The notes below the pieces were generated by a model that was not told where the DNA came from, ran no database searches, and worked only from the letters and a program-made list of their open reading frames with translations. From positions 1-64,000 of the forward strand of contig CAKNIB010000007.1 in assembly GCA_930979925.1 (NCBI GenBank): a stretch of 64,000 nt of DNA, written 5' to 3'. Each line of letters opens with the position of its first letter. The stretch's first letter is position 1. This DNA is from an uncultured Clostridia bacterium (GTDB lineage Bacteria > Bacillota > Clostridia > Christensenellales > UBA1242). Shown one piece after another: positions 16,229-25,983 of the stretch. A program made the translations under genes and the position numbers.

Positions 16229-16267
16229 CTTACCAAGGCTGTGCGCTACCTGCTGCGCCACATAAGC
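16229..16267 (-). pseudogene. tRNA-Thr 5' half (relic of an earlier integration)
   Basis: On the minus strand GCTTATG-TG-GCGC-AGCAGGTA-GCGC-A-CAGCCTTGGTAAG: acceptor 5' strand, full D arm and anticodon loop with GGT, stopping right after the TTGGTAA loop. No T arm or acceptor 3' strand follows. It is a second, truncated tRNA-Thr gene, broken at the same point where the left-end remnant begins. Confidence 0.75.
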
Positions 16268-16511
16268 AAGAACCAAATGAAGGGCGATTTTTGAGAGTTG
16301 TTTGCTTTTAAAATGACATTTTCACCATATTAAGATTATTTGATTTTGCACTAAACAGGTATAAGTCAATTTTGAAATTTAATTTGTTGATATTTTGACT
16401 TTTACGGTGCCCGTAGATTGTACTTTTGTTGGTTTTGTCGTAATGTCGTTTATCAACTCTTAGAGTATACCATATCTTTGAAGCTATGTCAATTATTTTT
16501 GCTTTAAAGCT

Positions 16512-17897
16512 TTACTTTTTTAAATTGTAAGCAAGTTCTACTATGTCGCCAGCGCCCAAAATGGCAAATAAAACATCATTTTCGCAATATTTTTCAATAT
16601 AATCTTTACATTTTACAAAATTATTTAAATATTTAGCCTTCTTAAGTTTGCAATTTTTATCTTTTAGGTCATTAATTTTGTTATTAATATCTTTTGAAAG
16701 CTTGTAAGATGTTATCCCTTTAATAGGCTTTTCGCGTGCAGGGTAGATAGGTAAAAAACAAACCTCATCCGCCTGGTCAAAGCAATTAAGAAATTGATTG
16801 TAGAGGTCGCGAGTCCTCGAGAAAGTATGTGGCTGAAAGATGGCAACTAATTTTTTATAACCTAAACTTCGACAAAGAGATAAAGTAGCTTTTATTTCAT
16901 CCGGATGATGCGCGTAGTCATGGACAATAAGAGTATTTTTCTCTTTATAAATAATTTCAAAACGTCTTGCTATGCCTTTAAAGCTCTTTATGCCACACTT
17001 AAATTTATCAAAAGGTATACTCAGTGCGACAGCAACTGCCGCGCAGGCAAGTACATTGTATATGTTGTGATAGCCATAACAGGGCAGTTCTACATTCCCT
17101 AAATTTTCCCCTTTTAGGTGTAAATTAAAAGAAATATGCGCTTTATTATCAATTTTTATGTCTTTAGCCTGTAAATCGGCATAATTATTGATGGCAAAAG
17201 TAATTTTTTTACAATGAGTTTTAAGAAGACGCGATAACTTGTCGTCATTATTTATTATTACAAAGCCATTATCATCAGTATTATCAACAAACTTTTGAAA
17301 AGAAACAAATTCATTATCTATATTTTTAAAGTAGTCCAAATGGTCTGGCTTTATGTTTAAAACGATAGAAATATAATTTTTAAGGCTCAAAAAGCTATCT
17401 TTGTACTCACATGCCTCAGTTACAAGAATATCACTTTCTGACACATTGACATTTGAGTTAATATTCTTTAATATGCCACCTATATGTATATTGGGATTTA
17501 GACCATTTGCCAAAAGCATGGCGGAGATTAGTCCTGTAGTTGTAGTTTTTCCGTGAGTTCCAGCAATAGATATAGTTTTTTTATTTTTTGAAAGTTCTCC
17601 TAACACCTCAGCGCGACTTAGGATACTTTTACCAAGCTTCTCTGCTAGCAAAATATCGCTGTTATCTTGAGACACTGCTGCAGTGTAAAGTACGGCATCG
17701 CATATTTTTACAAACTCAGGCGCATAGCCCTGTTTGTAGTCAATAATATTATCTTTAACAAGTTTTTCTATTTCAGAATTAAAACTGATGTCAGAACCCA
17801 AAATTTTTATTCCTCGCGCGTGCAAAAAATAGGCAAGAGCTGACATACTTATCCCGCCAATTCCAATTATGTAAACAGATTTAAAATTTTCTAACAT
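16512..17897 (-). CDS. murC: UDP-N-acetylmuramate--L-alanine ligase
   Basis: MurC adds L-Ala to UDP-MurNAc in peptidoglycan precursor synthesis (cytoplasm, ATP-dependent). 461 aa, normal. Seen: N-terminal Rossmann motif YIIGIGGISMSALAYFL (9-25), the ATP-binding GTHGKTTTT (about 114-122), NIKPDHLDYF, and the C-terminal HDYAHHPDEIKATL and FQPHTFSRT signatures. It is the first gene right of the tRNA-Thr island and is divergent from murB (68 bases between starts), so the two share a control region. Confidence 0.97.
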   Translation of the reverse strand: MLENFKSVYIIGIGGISMSALAYFLHARGIKILGSDISFNSEIEKLVKDNIIDYKQGYAPEFVKICDAVLYTAAVSQDNSDILLAEKLGKSILSRAEVLGELSKNKKTISIAGTHGKTTTTGLISAMLLANGLNPNIHIGGILKNINSNVNVSESDILVTEACEYKDSFLSLKNYISIVLNIKPDHLDYFKNIDNEFVSFQKFVDNTDDNGFVIINNDDKLSRLLKTHCKKITFAINNYADLQAKDIKIDNKAHISFNLHLKGENLGNVELPCYGYHNIYNVLACAAVAVALSIPFDKFKCGIKSFKGIARRFEIIYKEKNTLIVHDYAHHPDEIKATLSLCRSLGYKKLVAIFQPHTFSRTRDLYNQFLNCFDQADEVCFLPIYPAREKPIKGITSYKLSKDINNKINDLKDKNCKLKKAKYLNNFVKCKDYIEKYCENDVLFAILGAGDIVELAYNLKK

Positions 17898-17965
17898 GGT
17901 TTTATATATGCAGAAAATTAACTATCTTTTACTCACATCTTACGAGTTTTATCATAAAAATTAAT

Positions 17966-18841
17966 ATGGACACAAGTTTTGATATTCTAGACATAGAACA
18001 TAAAGTAAGCGTCGACGCTGGAAGGGAACTTACATCTATGAAGGTCTCGGCGAAGGTTAAAGCTGTTTTTTATCCAAAGAGTGAAAGAGAATTAATATTT
18101 TTATACGATTATTTTACAAAAAATAAGCTTCCATTTAAAGTTTTGGGCAATGGTAGCAATGTGCTATTTAGCGAAAGCGCTAAGGACCTAATTGTTATTT
18201 CATGCAAAAAACTTGGTCAGAGACTGTCAAGAAAGGATGATGTGGTAACGATTTCTGCCTCCTGCAACCTTTCTCACATTTATAGATTTTGTCAGAAGAA
18301 TGGACTTTCTGGCTTTGAAAAACTGGCGTCAATTCCGGGGACACTTGGTGGAGCTCTTAAGATGAACGCTGGGGCATTTGGACAATGCATAAGTGACAAC
18401 CTACTTACCGTTCGCGTTTATAAAGAGGGCAGAGTTTGCAGCTTAAAGAAGGAAGCTCTTGGATTTGGCTATAGAACTTCAAATTTAAAAAATTGCCTTG
18501 TTTTATCTGCCAGATTTAAGCTTAAGAGAGAGGATAAATGCAAGATTGAACAAGATTATTATAGCTATTCTATAAGCCGAGCGCAAAAACAACCGAAAGG
18601 CCTGAGTTTAGGTAGTGTTTTTAAAAATCCTCATTTAGTATCGGCAGGCTTTTTAATAGATAAATGTGGACTTAAAGGGCTCCAATGTGGGGGAGCGAAA
18701 ATATCAGAAAAACATGGCAATTTTATAATTAATTTTAACAATGCGACATATAACGACGTAAAAAACCTCATAGAAATAATAAAAAAGGAAGTTTATGATA
18801 AATTTAAGATAAAACTCGAAGAGGAAATTGAGATTATTTAA
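17966..18841 (+). CDS. murB: UDP-N-acetylenolpyruvoylglucosamine reductase
   Basis: FAD enzyme that reduces UDP-GlcNAc-enolpyruvate to UDP-MurNAc with NADPH, the step before MurC. 291 aa. Seen: FAD-binding KVLGNGSNVLF, IPGTLGGALKMNAGAFG, the catalytic Ser in SLGSVFKNP, and a C-terminal GNFIINFNNATYNDV. The N terminus (VSVDAGRELTSMKVSAKVK) is a degenerate form of the usual TTFKIGG element. No clear ribosome binding site precedes ATG 17966. Divergent to murC: a cell-wall pair. Confidence 0.95.
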   Translation: MDTSFDILDIEHKVSVDAGRELTSMKVSAKVKAVFYPKSERELIFLYDYFTKNKLPFKVLGNGSNVLFSESAKDLIVISCKKLGQRLSRKDDVVTISASCNLSHIYRFCQKNGLSGFEKLASIPGTLGGALKMNAGAFGQCISDNLLTVRVYKEGRVCSLKKEALGFGYRTSNLKNCLVLSARFKLKREDKCKIEQDYYSYSISRAQKQPKGLSLGSVFKNPHLVSAGFLIDKCGLKGLQCGGAKISEKHGNFIINFNNATYNDVKNLIEIIKKEVYDKFKIKLEEEIEII

Positions 18842-18849
18842 AAACAGTA

Positions 18850-18881
18850 CTCGTTTTCTACAGCCTGATAATTTGTCCACA
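18850..18881. repeat. 3' copy of the CTACAGYCTGA intergenic repeat
   Basis: CTCGTTTTCTACAGCCTGATAATTTGTCCAC, starting 9 bases after the murB stop. It matches the right end of the larger repeat at 34331-34475 and weaker copies at 27957 and 46222. Confidence 0.6.
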
Positions 18882-18884
18882 CTC

Positions 18885-18907
18885 AAAGAGGTTTTTGCCT
18901 CTTTTTT
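18885..18907 (+). terminator. Terminator after murB
   Basis: AAAGAGG-TTTTTG-CCTCTTTTTT. The rest of 18908-19171 is AT-rich with no gene. Confidence 0.7.
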
Positions 18908-19171
18908 ATGTTTTTTATAGTTTTTCATGCATTTTTGAAGGTTTTTTCGCTTAATTTTGATATTTTTTCTTGTTTTAACCTTAAATTTTCAAATTTTAAA
19001 AATAATTGATTATGGAAAATAATTTATCGTTTTCGACAAAAAGAGACAAAATTTTAAATTATTTAAAATTATTTTGATATTTAATATCATTTTTTTACTA
19101 AAATATGTTATTATATAAATGATAGGATAAACTTGGTAATTCAAGTTTTTATGATAAGTGGTGAGGGGTTT

Positions 19172-22100
19172 ATGTTTTGTCAAAGACAAAAAATAAAAAA
19201 TATAATTTTGTTTTTATTTGTGACATGTTTGTTCGGCATTTTATTTTTTGGTTTCAGTGCTTTTTCAAACGATGCTTCAGCTGAAAGCACTGGTACTACT
19301 ATAGAAGACTTTTACGATTTTAAAAATGCGGTTAAAAATTTAACAGAAGCTGACTCTCAGCAGTTATCGCTGTCCAGTCTTTCAACAAATGAAAGCTCTT
19401 TAGAAGACTCAGTATATAAACTTAGAAGACTGATTGTAATCGGGGACATCAAAGAGGATTACGGTGCAGTTTATAGTATTGACTATGACAACATCCATAT
19501 TCTCTGCTATGATAGTGAAAGCTCTACAGCAAAGGCATACCAAAGTTTTTGTAAAGACAATACAAATGTAATCATTGACCAAGAAATCAAGGTCAATAGC
19601 TATGCTGACAATACATATAATTATGCAAGCGACTTAAACTGGGGTGGCGAGGCCATTGAGGTCAAAGGAATTAGAGACTATCTTCAGACAAATGGTAGCG
19701 ACGAAGAAATTGTTGTAGCCGTGCTTGACTCAGGGATAAATCCTACTCATCGACTTATTCAAGGTAGAATTTTGACTGACCAGGACGGCAACTTAGTTGG
19801 CAGTAGCTATGTCGATTCGACAGTGGCTGGTAGAGAATATGATTTTGAGGATGACAACAATCATGGCTCCAACGTTTCAGGTATTATAACCATGCTAACG
19901 CCATCTAATGTAAAAATACTGCCTATTAAGACTATGGGCGCAGATGGTAGCGGATATTTTTCATATATAACTGCAGCACTTAAAGAGATAGAGGATGTAT
20001 ATTCCAATCAATATAATATCTGCGCTGTTAACTTAAGTTTAGGCGGGGTTTATAGTCAATCGACCGCGAATGCCATGGACGAGCTATTTGACTCTTTGCG
20101 CGAAAAGAACATATTGACAGTTGTTGCTGCCGGCAATGACCAAATGGACACATCAGAATTTATGCCAGCTAGCAGTGATAGTGCGATAACAGTTTCGGCG
20201 CTAGAGGAGGCTAGCGACGGCATCTATCAGTTTGATAAGGATTATTCTAACTATGGCGCAAGCGTAGACATCTCAGCACCTGGCAGTAACATACGCTCGG
20301 CAAGCGCAAGAGACGAGTATGATACTATCAAGGATGGAACCTCTCAAGCAACTCCACATGTGTCAGCTGCAATCGCACTTTTGTGCCTTGATGGGAGATA
20401 TTGGTCAGGCTCAAACCCTACTTACACTGCCGACACAGTAGAGGCAAGACTTTACGACAATACCGTAGACCTTGGCAAACCTGGACGCGATAAATACTAT
20501 GGCGAAGGTATGCTAAACCTAAAATATTTTGATGTAGAGAACTCTCAAGATTTTCTTACCTTCCAAAATGGCAACGGTGAAACCATAGAAATAGAGCCTT
20601 ACATAGAGTTTAGCGGAAGTTACACATTAAACGTAATTGCGCCAGACTCAAGTTATGAGATTTACTATACAACTGATGGTACCGTGCCAAATAGGAACAC
20701 AGCAAATAGATACATATCAACTTTAAGAGTAACCGACTCAACTATTTATTATTTTATGGGCTATAAAATAGAAAATAATAGCATTACAGCCTCAACTGAC
20801 ATATATGTTGTCGACCTATTTGACTCAAGTGACGATATTAGCAAATTTTTTGTAAATAACAACGGCACATTGACAAACTATACCGGACATTTTACCGAGA
20901 TAACTTTGCCAAGCACCATTGATGGGCAAACCTTTACCGCACTTGGCGATTACTTGTTTGACGAGAGCGAGCTTGTCAGCATAACACTACCTGACAATTG
21001 CATAACCTTTGGCGTTCACTGCTTTGCAAACTGTAGTGACCTAACATACGTCGACGCTGACAAGGTTGTAAATATTGGCGCTTATGCATTTGAGAACTGT
21101 ACTTCTTTATCCTCAATTGATTTATATTCTGCTCAAGTTTTAGGTCAGAAGATAGAAGATGAAGCAATAAATGGTCACATATTTGTAAATTGTACAAGTC
21201 TAACCGCAGTAAATCTCCCTGATGTTACGTATATGGGAGAAGATTTGTTTGAAGGAAGTAGCGTAACAAGAGTGGGAATAGGTAGGAGTTTTGTCATATA
21301 TACAGAAACAGGCGAGAAAACCATACAAAATTATTATGGCAGACCTATTGCAAGTGGTGTTACCATATATGGATATTCTGGCTCTGACGCACAAACACTC
21401 GCATCAAATTATAGAAATACCTTTATTTCTATTGACTCTTTCTCAATCACAAACAATCTTTCATCGCAGGCGACAACCTCTAGAAACTCTAACTTTACAT
21501 TATCAATAGAGGTGAGCGGTTATGACCCAAAATATCAGTGGTATCAAACAGAGAATAACACATCAAACGGCACGCCTCTTGCAGGGCAAACCTCAAATAC
21601 CTTAAATGTTGATACAAGCCAAACAGGGGAATATAAATATTATGTTGTAGTAACCGACTGGGAAGGCAATACTCATACTTCAAACATCTGTACAGTGACA
21701 GTTGAGGGCTCAGTCGCTCAAATTTACCGCTATGGCGCGTGGGAGTATTACGGCTCGTTAGAGGACGCAATACTTCAAAGCCAAGCAGGTGATATAGTAG
21801 TGCTGACAGATGACTGCATAGTAAATAGCTACTTGATAATTCCACATGATATAACTCTTGTTTCAACCAATAACGCAAAATTGATAATTTCAAGCCTTCT
21901 TCAGACGCTAAGTCTTACAGATAGTAGACCAATTATAACACTCCAAGGTTCGCTAACTCTTGGCTACAACCAGCCAACCTATCAAGGTCTTACTTTAACT
22001 GATATAACAATAGAAGGTCAAATTTCAAACGGACTATTTGTACTCTTTTCGTCTAGTCAAAGCCTTAACTTGACAATAAACGCAAGAGCTCAAATTAGTA

Positions 22101-24544
22101 ATTTAACAGTAAACACATTGCTTGATGGTAACCTTTCGCTTGCTCTGCAAGGCGGTAAAATTACAAATGTGCAGGCAAATAACATTCTAATAAACGCAAA
22201 CGAAATCTATTTGACAGATGGTGAGATATCAAACAATAGCGCACAAGTCATTCTCTCTGCAACAGCTAGCCTTCAAATAGACAATGCTATCGTGTCACAA
22301 AATACAGCAACCGACCTTATACAGTCAAACGGTTGTGACATCACAATAAATGACGGAACTTTTTCAAATAACACACTTTCAAGGGCATTTATTTACTTCT
22401 CGGTTATTGATGATGGCACACTTAGTCAGCTAAACCTTGTCAGTGGCACTCTTTCTGAAAACCAAACAGTGTATGAGCTATACATAACTGACGAAAATTT
22501 CACAGGCACCCAAAAAAATCTAAATTGCGTATCACTAGGCGATTTTAATATATCAAATGTCTATATTAATAACAGTAAGTCAAACCCTGCAATCAATGTT
22601 ACATCTCAGATTGACCATACAATTAATATAGATGGCTATAATCTCTCAGCCTTCGAGGTAGGTGGTAGCCCAATTATAACTTATGATAGTCAATTAAACC
22701 TCGACCTAACTTATTTACGTAATGAAAAATATAATTTTGTAGATATAGACCAGTCTGGACAGGTTTATTTGCAGGAAAAGACTTCTCACATCTTAACATA
22801 TATCGTTTACGACAATTATACAATCACAGATAATTATTACGTTGACCAAGAAATAAAACTTATTTCAGACCCAGAACGCGAAGGCTACAACTTCCAAGGC
22901 TGGTTTACCGATGAGACTTACCAAACTCCATTTGCATTGACCTATATGCCAGACGAAGATGTCACAGTCTATGCAAAGTGGGAGATAATCACCTTTGTGA
23001 TAACTGTTGACCATAGCGAAAATGGCAGTATCTCTCAGTCGGGCAACGTCCAAGTAGATTATGGCTCTAGCCTTGTACTTACTTTTAGTCCAGATTTAGG
23101 CTATGAGGTTTCAAGAATTGTCGTTGACAACGTTGAGCTCTCAGCAGATGAGCTTGAGTTGTATAAAGAGGGTTATACTTTTGAAAATATCACCTCTGCT
23201 CACTCAATTTTTGTAGAGTTTGGCTTAAAAGATTTTAAGATTACCTATATGCTTGACCATCTCGGACTTGAAAATATGTCGCAGACCTATAAAATGGGCA
23301 ATACAATAACTCTTCCGCGAGCACCGTTTATCTCAAATTATCAATACTTTGAAGGTTGGTATGACAGTTTTGATGGTGAGTCTTATCAAGATAAACATCA
23401 ATTTAGCACAATGCCAGCGCAAGATATCACAGTCTATGGTAGATTTTTAGATAGACATTATATAATTAATGTCAGCGCAAACGCTCACGGACAAATTAAC
23501 ACTACCTCGTTTGATATAACCTATCCAAACTCTGCAATAGTTACCTTGACGGCGGACACTGGATACTATATTGGCAACATCACTGTGGACTCAAATGATA
23601 TCTCGCAAGAAGACCTTGCTGGTGCGGTTGAGACAAATAGCTTTGAGTTTTTAATAGACAAATACGGCTTTGCAAACATCGACAATAGCCCATCTGAGAC
23701 TCATGAAATAAACATTGAGTTCATGCCATATTTAAATAAGATAACCTTCCATCTTAACTATGAGGACGGTGGCAGTATAGAAGAGACTTTCTATACCGAT
23801 GAGACAATAACGCTTCCAAACACGCCAACACGCATAGGTCATACTTTTATGGGCTGGTTCTATGATGAGGCTTGCACAAACACCTTTGATTTAGAGTATA
23901 TGCCATATCAAAACATTGACCTCTATGCTAAATGGGAGATAAGTTCATACCGAATTACAGCTTCAGCGAGAGGAAATGGTAGTATATCTCCAGCCGGCGA
24001 GAACTTTGTGACCTATCAAGACCAACTGCTCTTTACATTTACGCCAAATACCGGTTATCATGTAGGGTCAATTATTGTTGATGGCAATCCTTTGACGGGG
24101 AGCGCACTTACAAACGCCATAGCAAGCGGATACACTTTTGCAGGGGTAGAAAATGACCATACAATAATAGTAGTGTTTGAAATTAACACCTATGTTGTCA
24201 ATTTAACAGTATCAGGCAATGGTCAGGTGCAAACTCAAAGCAACTTAAATATGGTGCGCTATGGAGATGACGTTATACTGACCTTGGTTTCGAATTTTAA
24301 CAAATATGGCGCTGATATTTATATAAATGGCTCAAAAGTGAAGTCAGAACGAGAGATTACTCTTGAAAATGTCGACAGAAATATGAGCGTAATAATATCC
24401 TTCTATGAAAAACCATTTATAGAGACCACAGCCGGCATTATCTCTATAACTGCAATAATCGTAGCGCTATTTATAATCATTATCCTTTGCGTGATAGGAA
24501 GCCTAAAACGCAAAAAGATGTATGAAGATATGGAAAACTACTAA
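19172..24544 (+). CDS. Giant cell-surface subtilisin-like protease with LRR, beta-helix and InlB-type repeats
   Basis: About 1790 aa. The upstream TTG 19133 is unlikely; GGTGAGGGG sits before ATG 19172. Order: signal peptide (IILFLFVTCLFGILFFGFSAF), prodomain, S8 subtilase with Asp in VVAVLDSGINPTH (about 186), His in NNHGSNVSG (about 230) and Ser in DGTSQATPHVS (about 391); a chitobiase-type YEIYYTTDGTVP segment; BspA-like leucine-rich repeats (ITLPDNCITFGVHCFANC); an Ig-like segment; an Asn-rich beta-helix; then alternating Listeria-Bacteroides repeats (GYNFQGWFTDETYQTPF, HTFMGWFYDEACTNTF) and GSISPAG...GYHVGSIIVDG domains; a C-terminal membrane helix and KRKK. It is membrane-anchored rather than sortase-linked (no LPxTG). 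Likely a processing or adhesion protein facing host or neighbours. Its composition is less AT-rich than its surroundings. Confidence 0.88.
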   Translation: MFCQRQKIKNIILFLFVTCLFGILFFGFSAFSNDASAESTGTTIEDFYDFKNAVKNLTEADSQQLSLSSLSTNESSLEDSVYKLRRLIVIGDIKEDYGAVYSIDYDNIHILCYDSESSTAKAYQSFCKDNTNVIIDQEIKVNSYADNTYNYASDLNWGGEAIEVKGIRDYLQTNGSDEEIVVAVLDSGINPTHRLIQGRILTDQDGNLVGSSYVDSTVAGREYDFEDDNNHGSNVSGIITMLTPSNVKILPIKTMGADGSGYFSYITAALKEIEDVYSNQYNICAVNLSLGGVYSQSTANAMDELFDSLREKNILTVVAAGNDQMDTSEFMPASSDSAITVSALEEASDGIYQFDKDYSNYGASVDISAPGSNIRSASARDEYDTIKDGTSQATPHVSAAIALLCLDGRYWSGSNPTYTADTVEARLYDNTVDLGKPGRDKYYGEGMLNLKYFDVENSQDFLTFQNGNGETIEIEPYIEFSGSYTLNVIAPDSSYEIYYTTDGTVPNRNTANRYISTLRVTDSTIYYFMGYKIENNSITASTDIYVVDLFDSSDDISKFFVNNNGTLTNYTGHFTEITLPSTIDGQTFTALGDYLFDESELVSITLPDNCITFGVHCFANCSDLTYVDADKVVNIGAYAFENCTSLSSIDLYSAQVLGQKIEDEAINGHIFVNCTSLTAVNLPDVTYMGEDLFEGSSVTRVGIGRSFVIYTETGEKTIQNYYGRPIASGVTIYGYSGSDAQTLASNYRNTFISIDSFSITNNLSSQATTSRNSNFTLSIEVSGYDPKYQWYQTENNTSNGTPLAGQTSNTLNVDTSQTGEYKYYVVVTDWEGNTHTSNICTVTVEGSVAQIYRYGAWEYYGSLEDAILQSQAGDIVVLTDDCIVNSYLIIPHDITLVSTNNAKLIISSLLQTLSLTDSRPIITLQGSLTLGYNQPTYQGLTLTDITIEGQISNGLFVLFSSSQSLNLTINARAQISNLTVNTLLDGNLSLALQGGKITNVQANNILINANEIYLTDGEISNNSAQVILSATASLQIDNAIVSQNTATDLIQSNGCDITINDGTFSNNTLSRAFIYFSVIDDGTLSQLNLVSGTLSENQTVYELYITDENFTGTQKNLNCVSLGDFNISNVYINNSKSNPAINVTSQIDHTINIDGYNLSAFEVGGSPIITYDSQLNLDLTYLRNEKYNFVDIDQSGQVYLQEKTSHILTYIVYDNYTITDNYYVDQEIKLISDPEREGYNFQGWFTDETYQTPFALTYMPDEDVTVYAKWEIITFVITVDHSENGSISQSGNVQVDYGSSLVLTFSPDLGYEVSRIVVDNVELSADELELYKEGYTFENITSAHSIFVEFGLKDFKITYMLDHLGLENMSQTYKMGNTITLPRAPFISNYQYFEGWYDSFDGESYQDKHQFSTMPAQDITVYGRFLDRHYIINVSANAHGQINTTSFDITYPNSAIVTLTADTGYYIGNITVDSNDISQEDLAGAVETNSFEFLIDKYGFANIDNSPSETHEINIEFMPYLNKITFHLNYEDGGSIEETFYTDETITLPNTPTRIGHTFMGWFYDEACTNTFDLEYMPYQNIDLYAKWEISSYRITASARGNGSISPAGENFVTYQDQLLFTFTPNTGYHVGSIIVDGNPLTGSALTNAIASGYTFAGVENDHTIIVVFEINTYVVNLTVSGNGQVQTQSNLNMVRYGDDVILTLVSNFNKYGADIYINGSKVKSEREITLENVDRNMSVIISFYEKPFIETTAGIISITAIIVALFIIIILCVIGSLKRKKMYEDMENY

Positions 24545-24608
24545 AATCAATAAAACTAATAAAAATAAAAAACACAAAAACAATTAACTTAAAAAATCCT
24601 AAAAATCA

Positions 24609-24648
24609 AAAAATCTCCTATAAATCACTTATTTTTAGGAGATTTTTT
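24609..24648 (+). terminator. Terminator after the surface protease
   Basis: AAAAATCTCCTA / TTAGGAGATTTTT with a 14-nt loop and T run. 24545-24939 otherwise holds no gene apart from the promoter at its right end. Confidence 0.8.
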
Positions 24649-24889
24649 TAGTCAATAGAGCAAAAATTATATAATTTTTTGATAAATTTATGTAGCTAAC
24701 CACCATTTTAGGCAGTTAGTAGTTTTTACATACTATGTGAGTCTAAATCAACATAGTGCGATGTCGTTTCAATATCAAAAGTTCTTTTGCTACACATATT
24801 GGTTTTGTCGCAAGTCTTGGCTAAGATTATTTTTTATAGTCACAAAATCATAAATCAAAACAAAATCATAATAATAGATATCTATTTAG

Positions 24890-24919
24890 TTGATTTTTAC
24901 CTAGTTTTTATGGTAAAAT
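24890..24919 (+). promoter_or_regulatory. Promoter of the SPFH/zinc-ribbon cluster
   Basis: TTGATT, 18-base spacer ending TATGG, TAAAAT, 20 bases before the start codon's upstream AAGGAGAT. Confidence 0.7.
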
Positions 24920-24939
24920 TCTTTTGTAAGGAGATAAAT

Positions 24940-25983
24940 ATGGGATTATTAAAGAACATAGAATGGACTGACACAAGCAGTAACTTGATTATATGGAAGT
25001 ATCCAATAAACAAAGACCATGTCAATAAAGGCTCAGCTCTGACAGTCAGAGAAAGCCAGGTGGCAATATTTGTAGATAAAGGTAGACTTGCCGACGTATT
25101 TTTGCCAGGTTTTTATAAACTTGACACACAAAACATGCCAATTCTCACCAAACTTATGTCATGGAAGTACGGCTTTGAAACGCCTTTTAAATCAGACATA
25201 TACTTTGTCAATACAAAACAATTTACCAATCAAAAATGGGGTACAACAAACCCAATTTTAGTCAGAGACAAAGACTATGGCGCAGTTAGAATTAGAGGCT
25301 TTGGTAACTATTCTTTTAAGGTAGACGACGTTTACGTTTTTATGCAAAACTTAAGCGGAACTAACACTAAGTTTGAGACCACTCAAATCTCAGACTATCT
25401 TCGTAGCATGGTTGTAAGCGGAATTTCAGATGCAATCGGCGAGAGCAAGATTGCTGTTCTAGACATGGCAGCAAACTTGCAAGAACTATCAAAGATTGTA
25501 GAGACAAAGGTAACAAGCGACTTTAAAGAGATAGGTCTTGAGCTTACAAACTTTGTTTTTGAAAGCTTTTCACTTCCAGAAGAGCTTGAAAAAGCACTTG
25601 ATAAGAACACTAGCCTTGGCATGATGAGGGGTAACATGGATGTCTACACTCAAATGGAGACACTTGAGGCAATGAAAGAGGCGGCTAAAAACCCAGGAGC
25701 AGCAGGCGGAACCATGGGTGCTGGCATGGGACTTGGCATGGGCATGGGACTTGGCAATATCTTTGCAAACAATATGCAACAGATGAGTAACATGAGCGCT
25801 CCAAAAGAGCAAAAGCCACAGGCAAGCACAAAAACATGTCCAAATTGCAATGCTGTTGTCAATGCAAACGCTAAATTCTGTCCAGAATGCGGGCAGAAAC
25901 TAAAACATGTTTGTCCTGATTGTGGCACAGAAGTTAAAGCAAATGCTAAATTTTGTCCAGAATGTGGAAGGAAACTTCAATGA
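24940..25983 (+). CDS. SPFH/band-7-like protein with double zinc ribbon (YdjI-like)
   Basis: 347 aa from ATG 24940 (AAGGAGAT upstream; the track's 24787 start is not supported). The first about 230 residues resemble the SPFH-type domain of Bacillus YdjI, a protein placed at the membrane in envelope stress (VRESQVAIFVDKGRLADVF, then a helical QISDYLRSMVVSGISDAIGES). A Gly/Met-rich linker (GAGMGLGMGMGLGN) leads to two CxxC-CxxC zinc ribbons (CPNCNAVVNANAKFCPEC, CPDCGTEVKANAKFCPEC). Head of a four-gene membrane cluster; the stop overlaps the next gene's start (ATGA). A role as a membrane scaffold is inferred from the family. Confidence 0.82.
   Translation: MGLLKNIEWTDTSSNLIIWKYPINKDHVNKGSALTVRESQVAIFVDKGRLADVFLPGFYKLDTQNMPILTKLMSWKYGFETPFKSDIYFVNTKQFTNQKWGTTNPILVRDKDYGAVRIRGFGNYSFKVDDVYVFMQNLSGTNTKFETTQISDYLRSMVVSGISDAIGESKIAVLDMAANLQELSKIVETKVTSDFKEIGLELTNFVFESFSLPEELEKALDKNTSLGMMRGNMDVYTQMETLEAMKEAAKNPGAAGGTMGAGMGLGMGMGLGNIFANNMQQMSNMSAPKEQKPQASTKTCPNCNAVVNANAKFCPECGQKLKHVCPDCGTEVKANAKFCPECGRKLQ

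Noticed and set aside
16090-16311. 73-aa ORF starting MELMTGLEPVTSALP
   Set aside because: It is the plus-strand reading of the tRNA-Thr gene and its relic; this false ORF type is common over tRNA genes.
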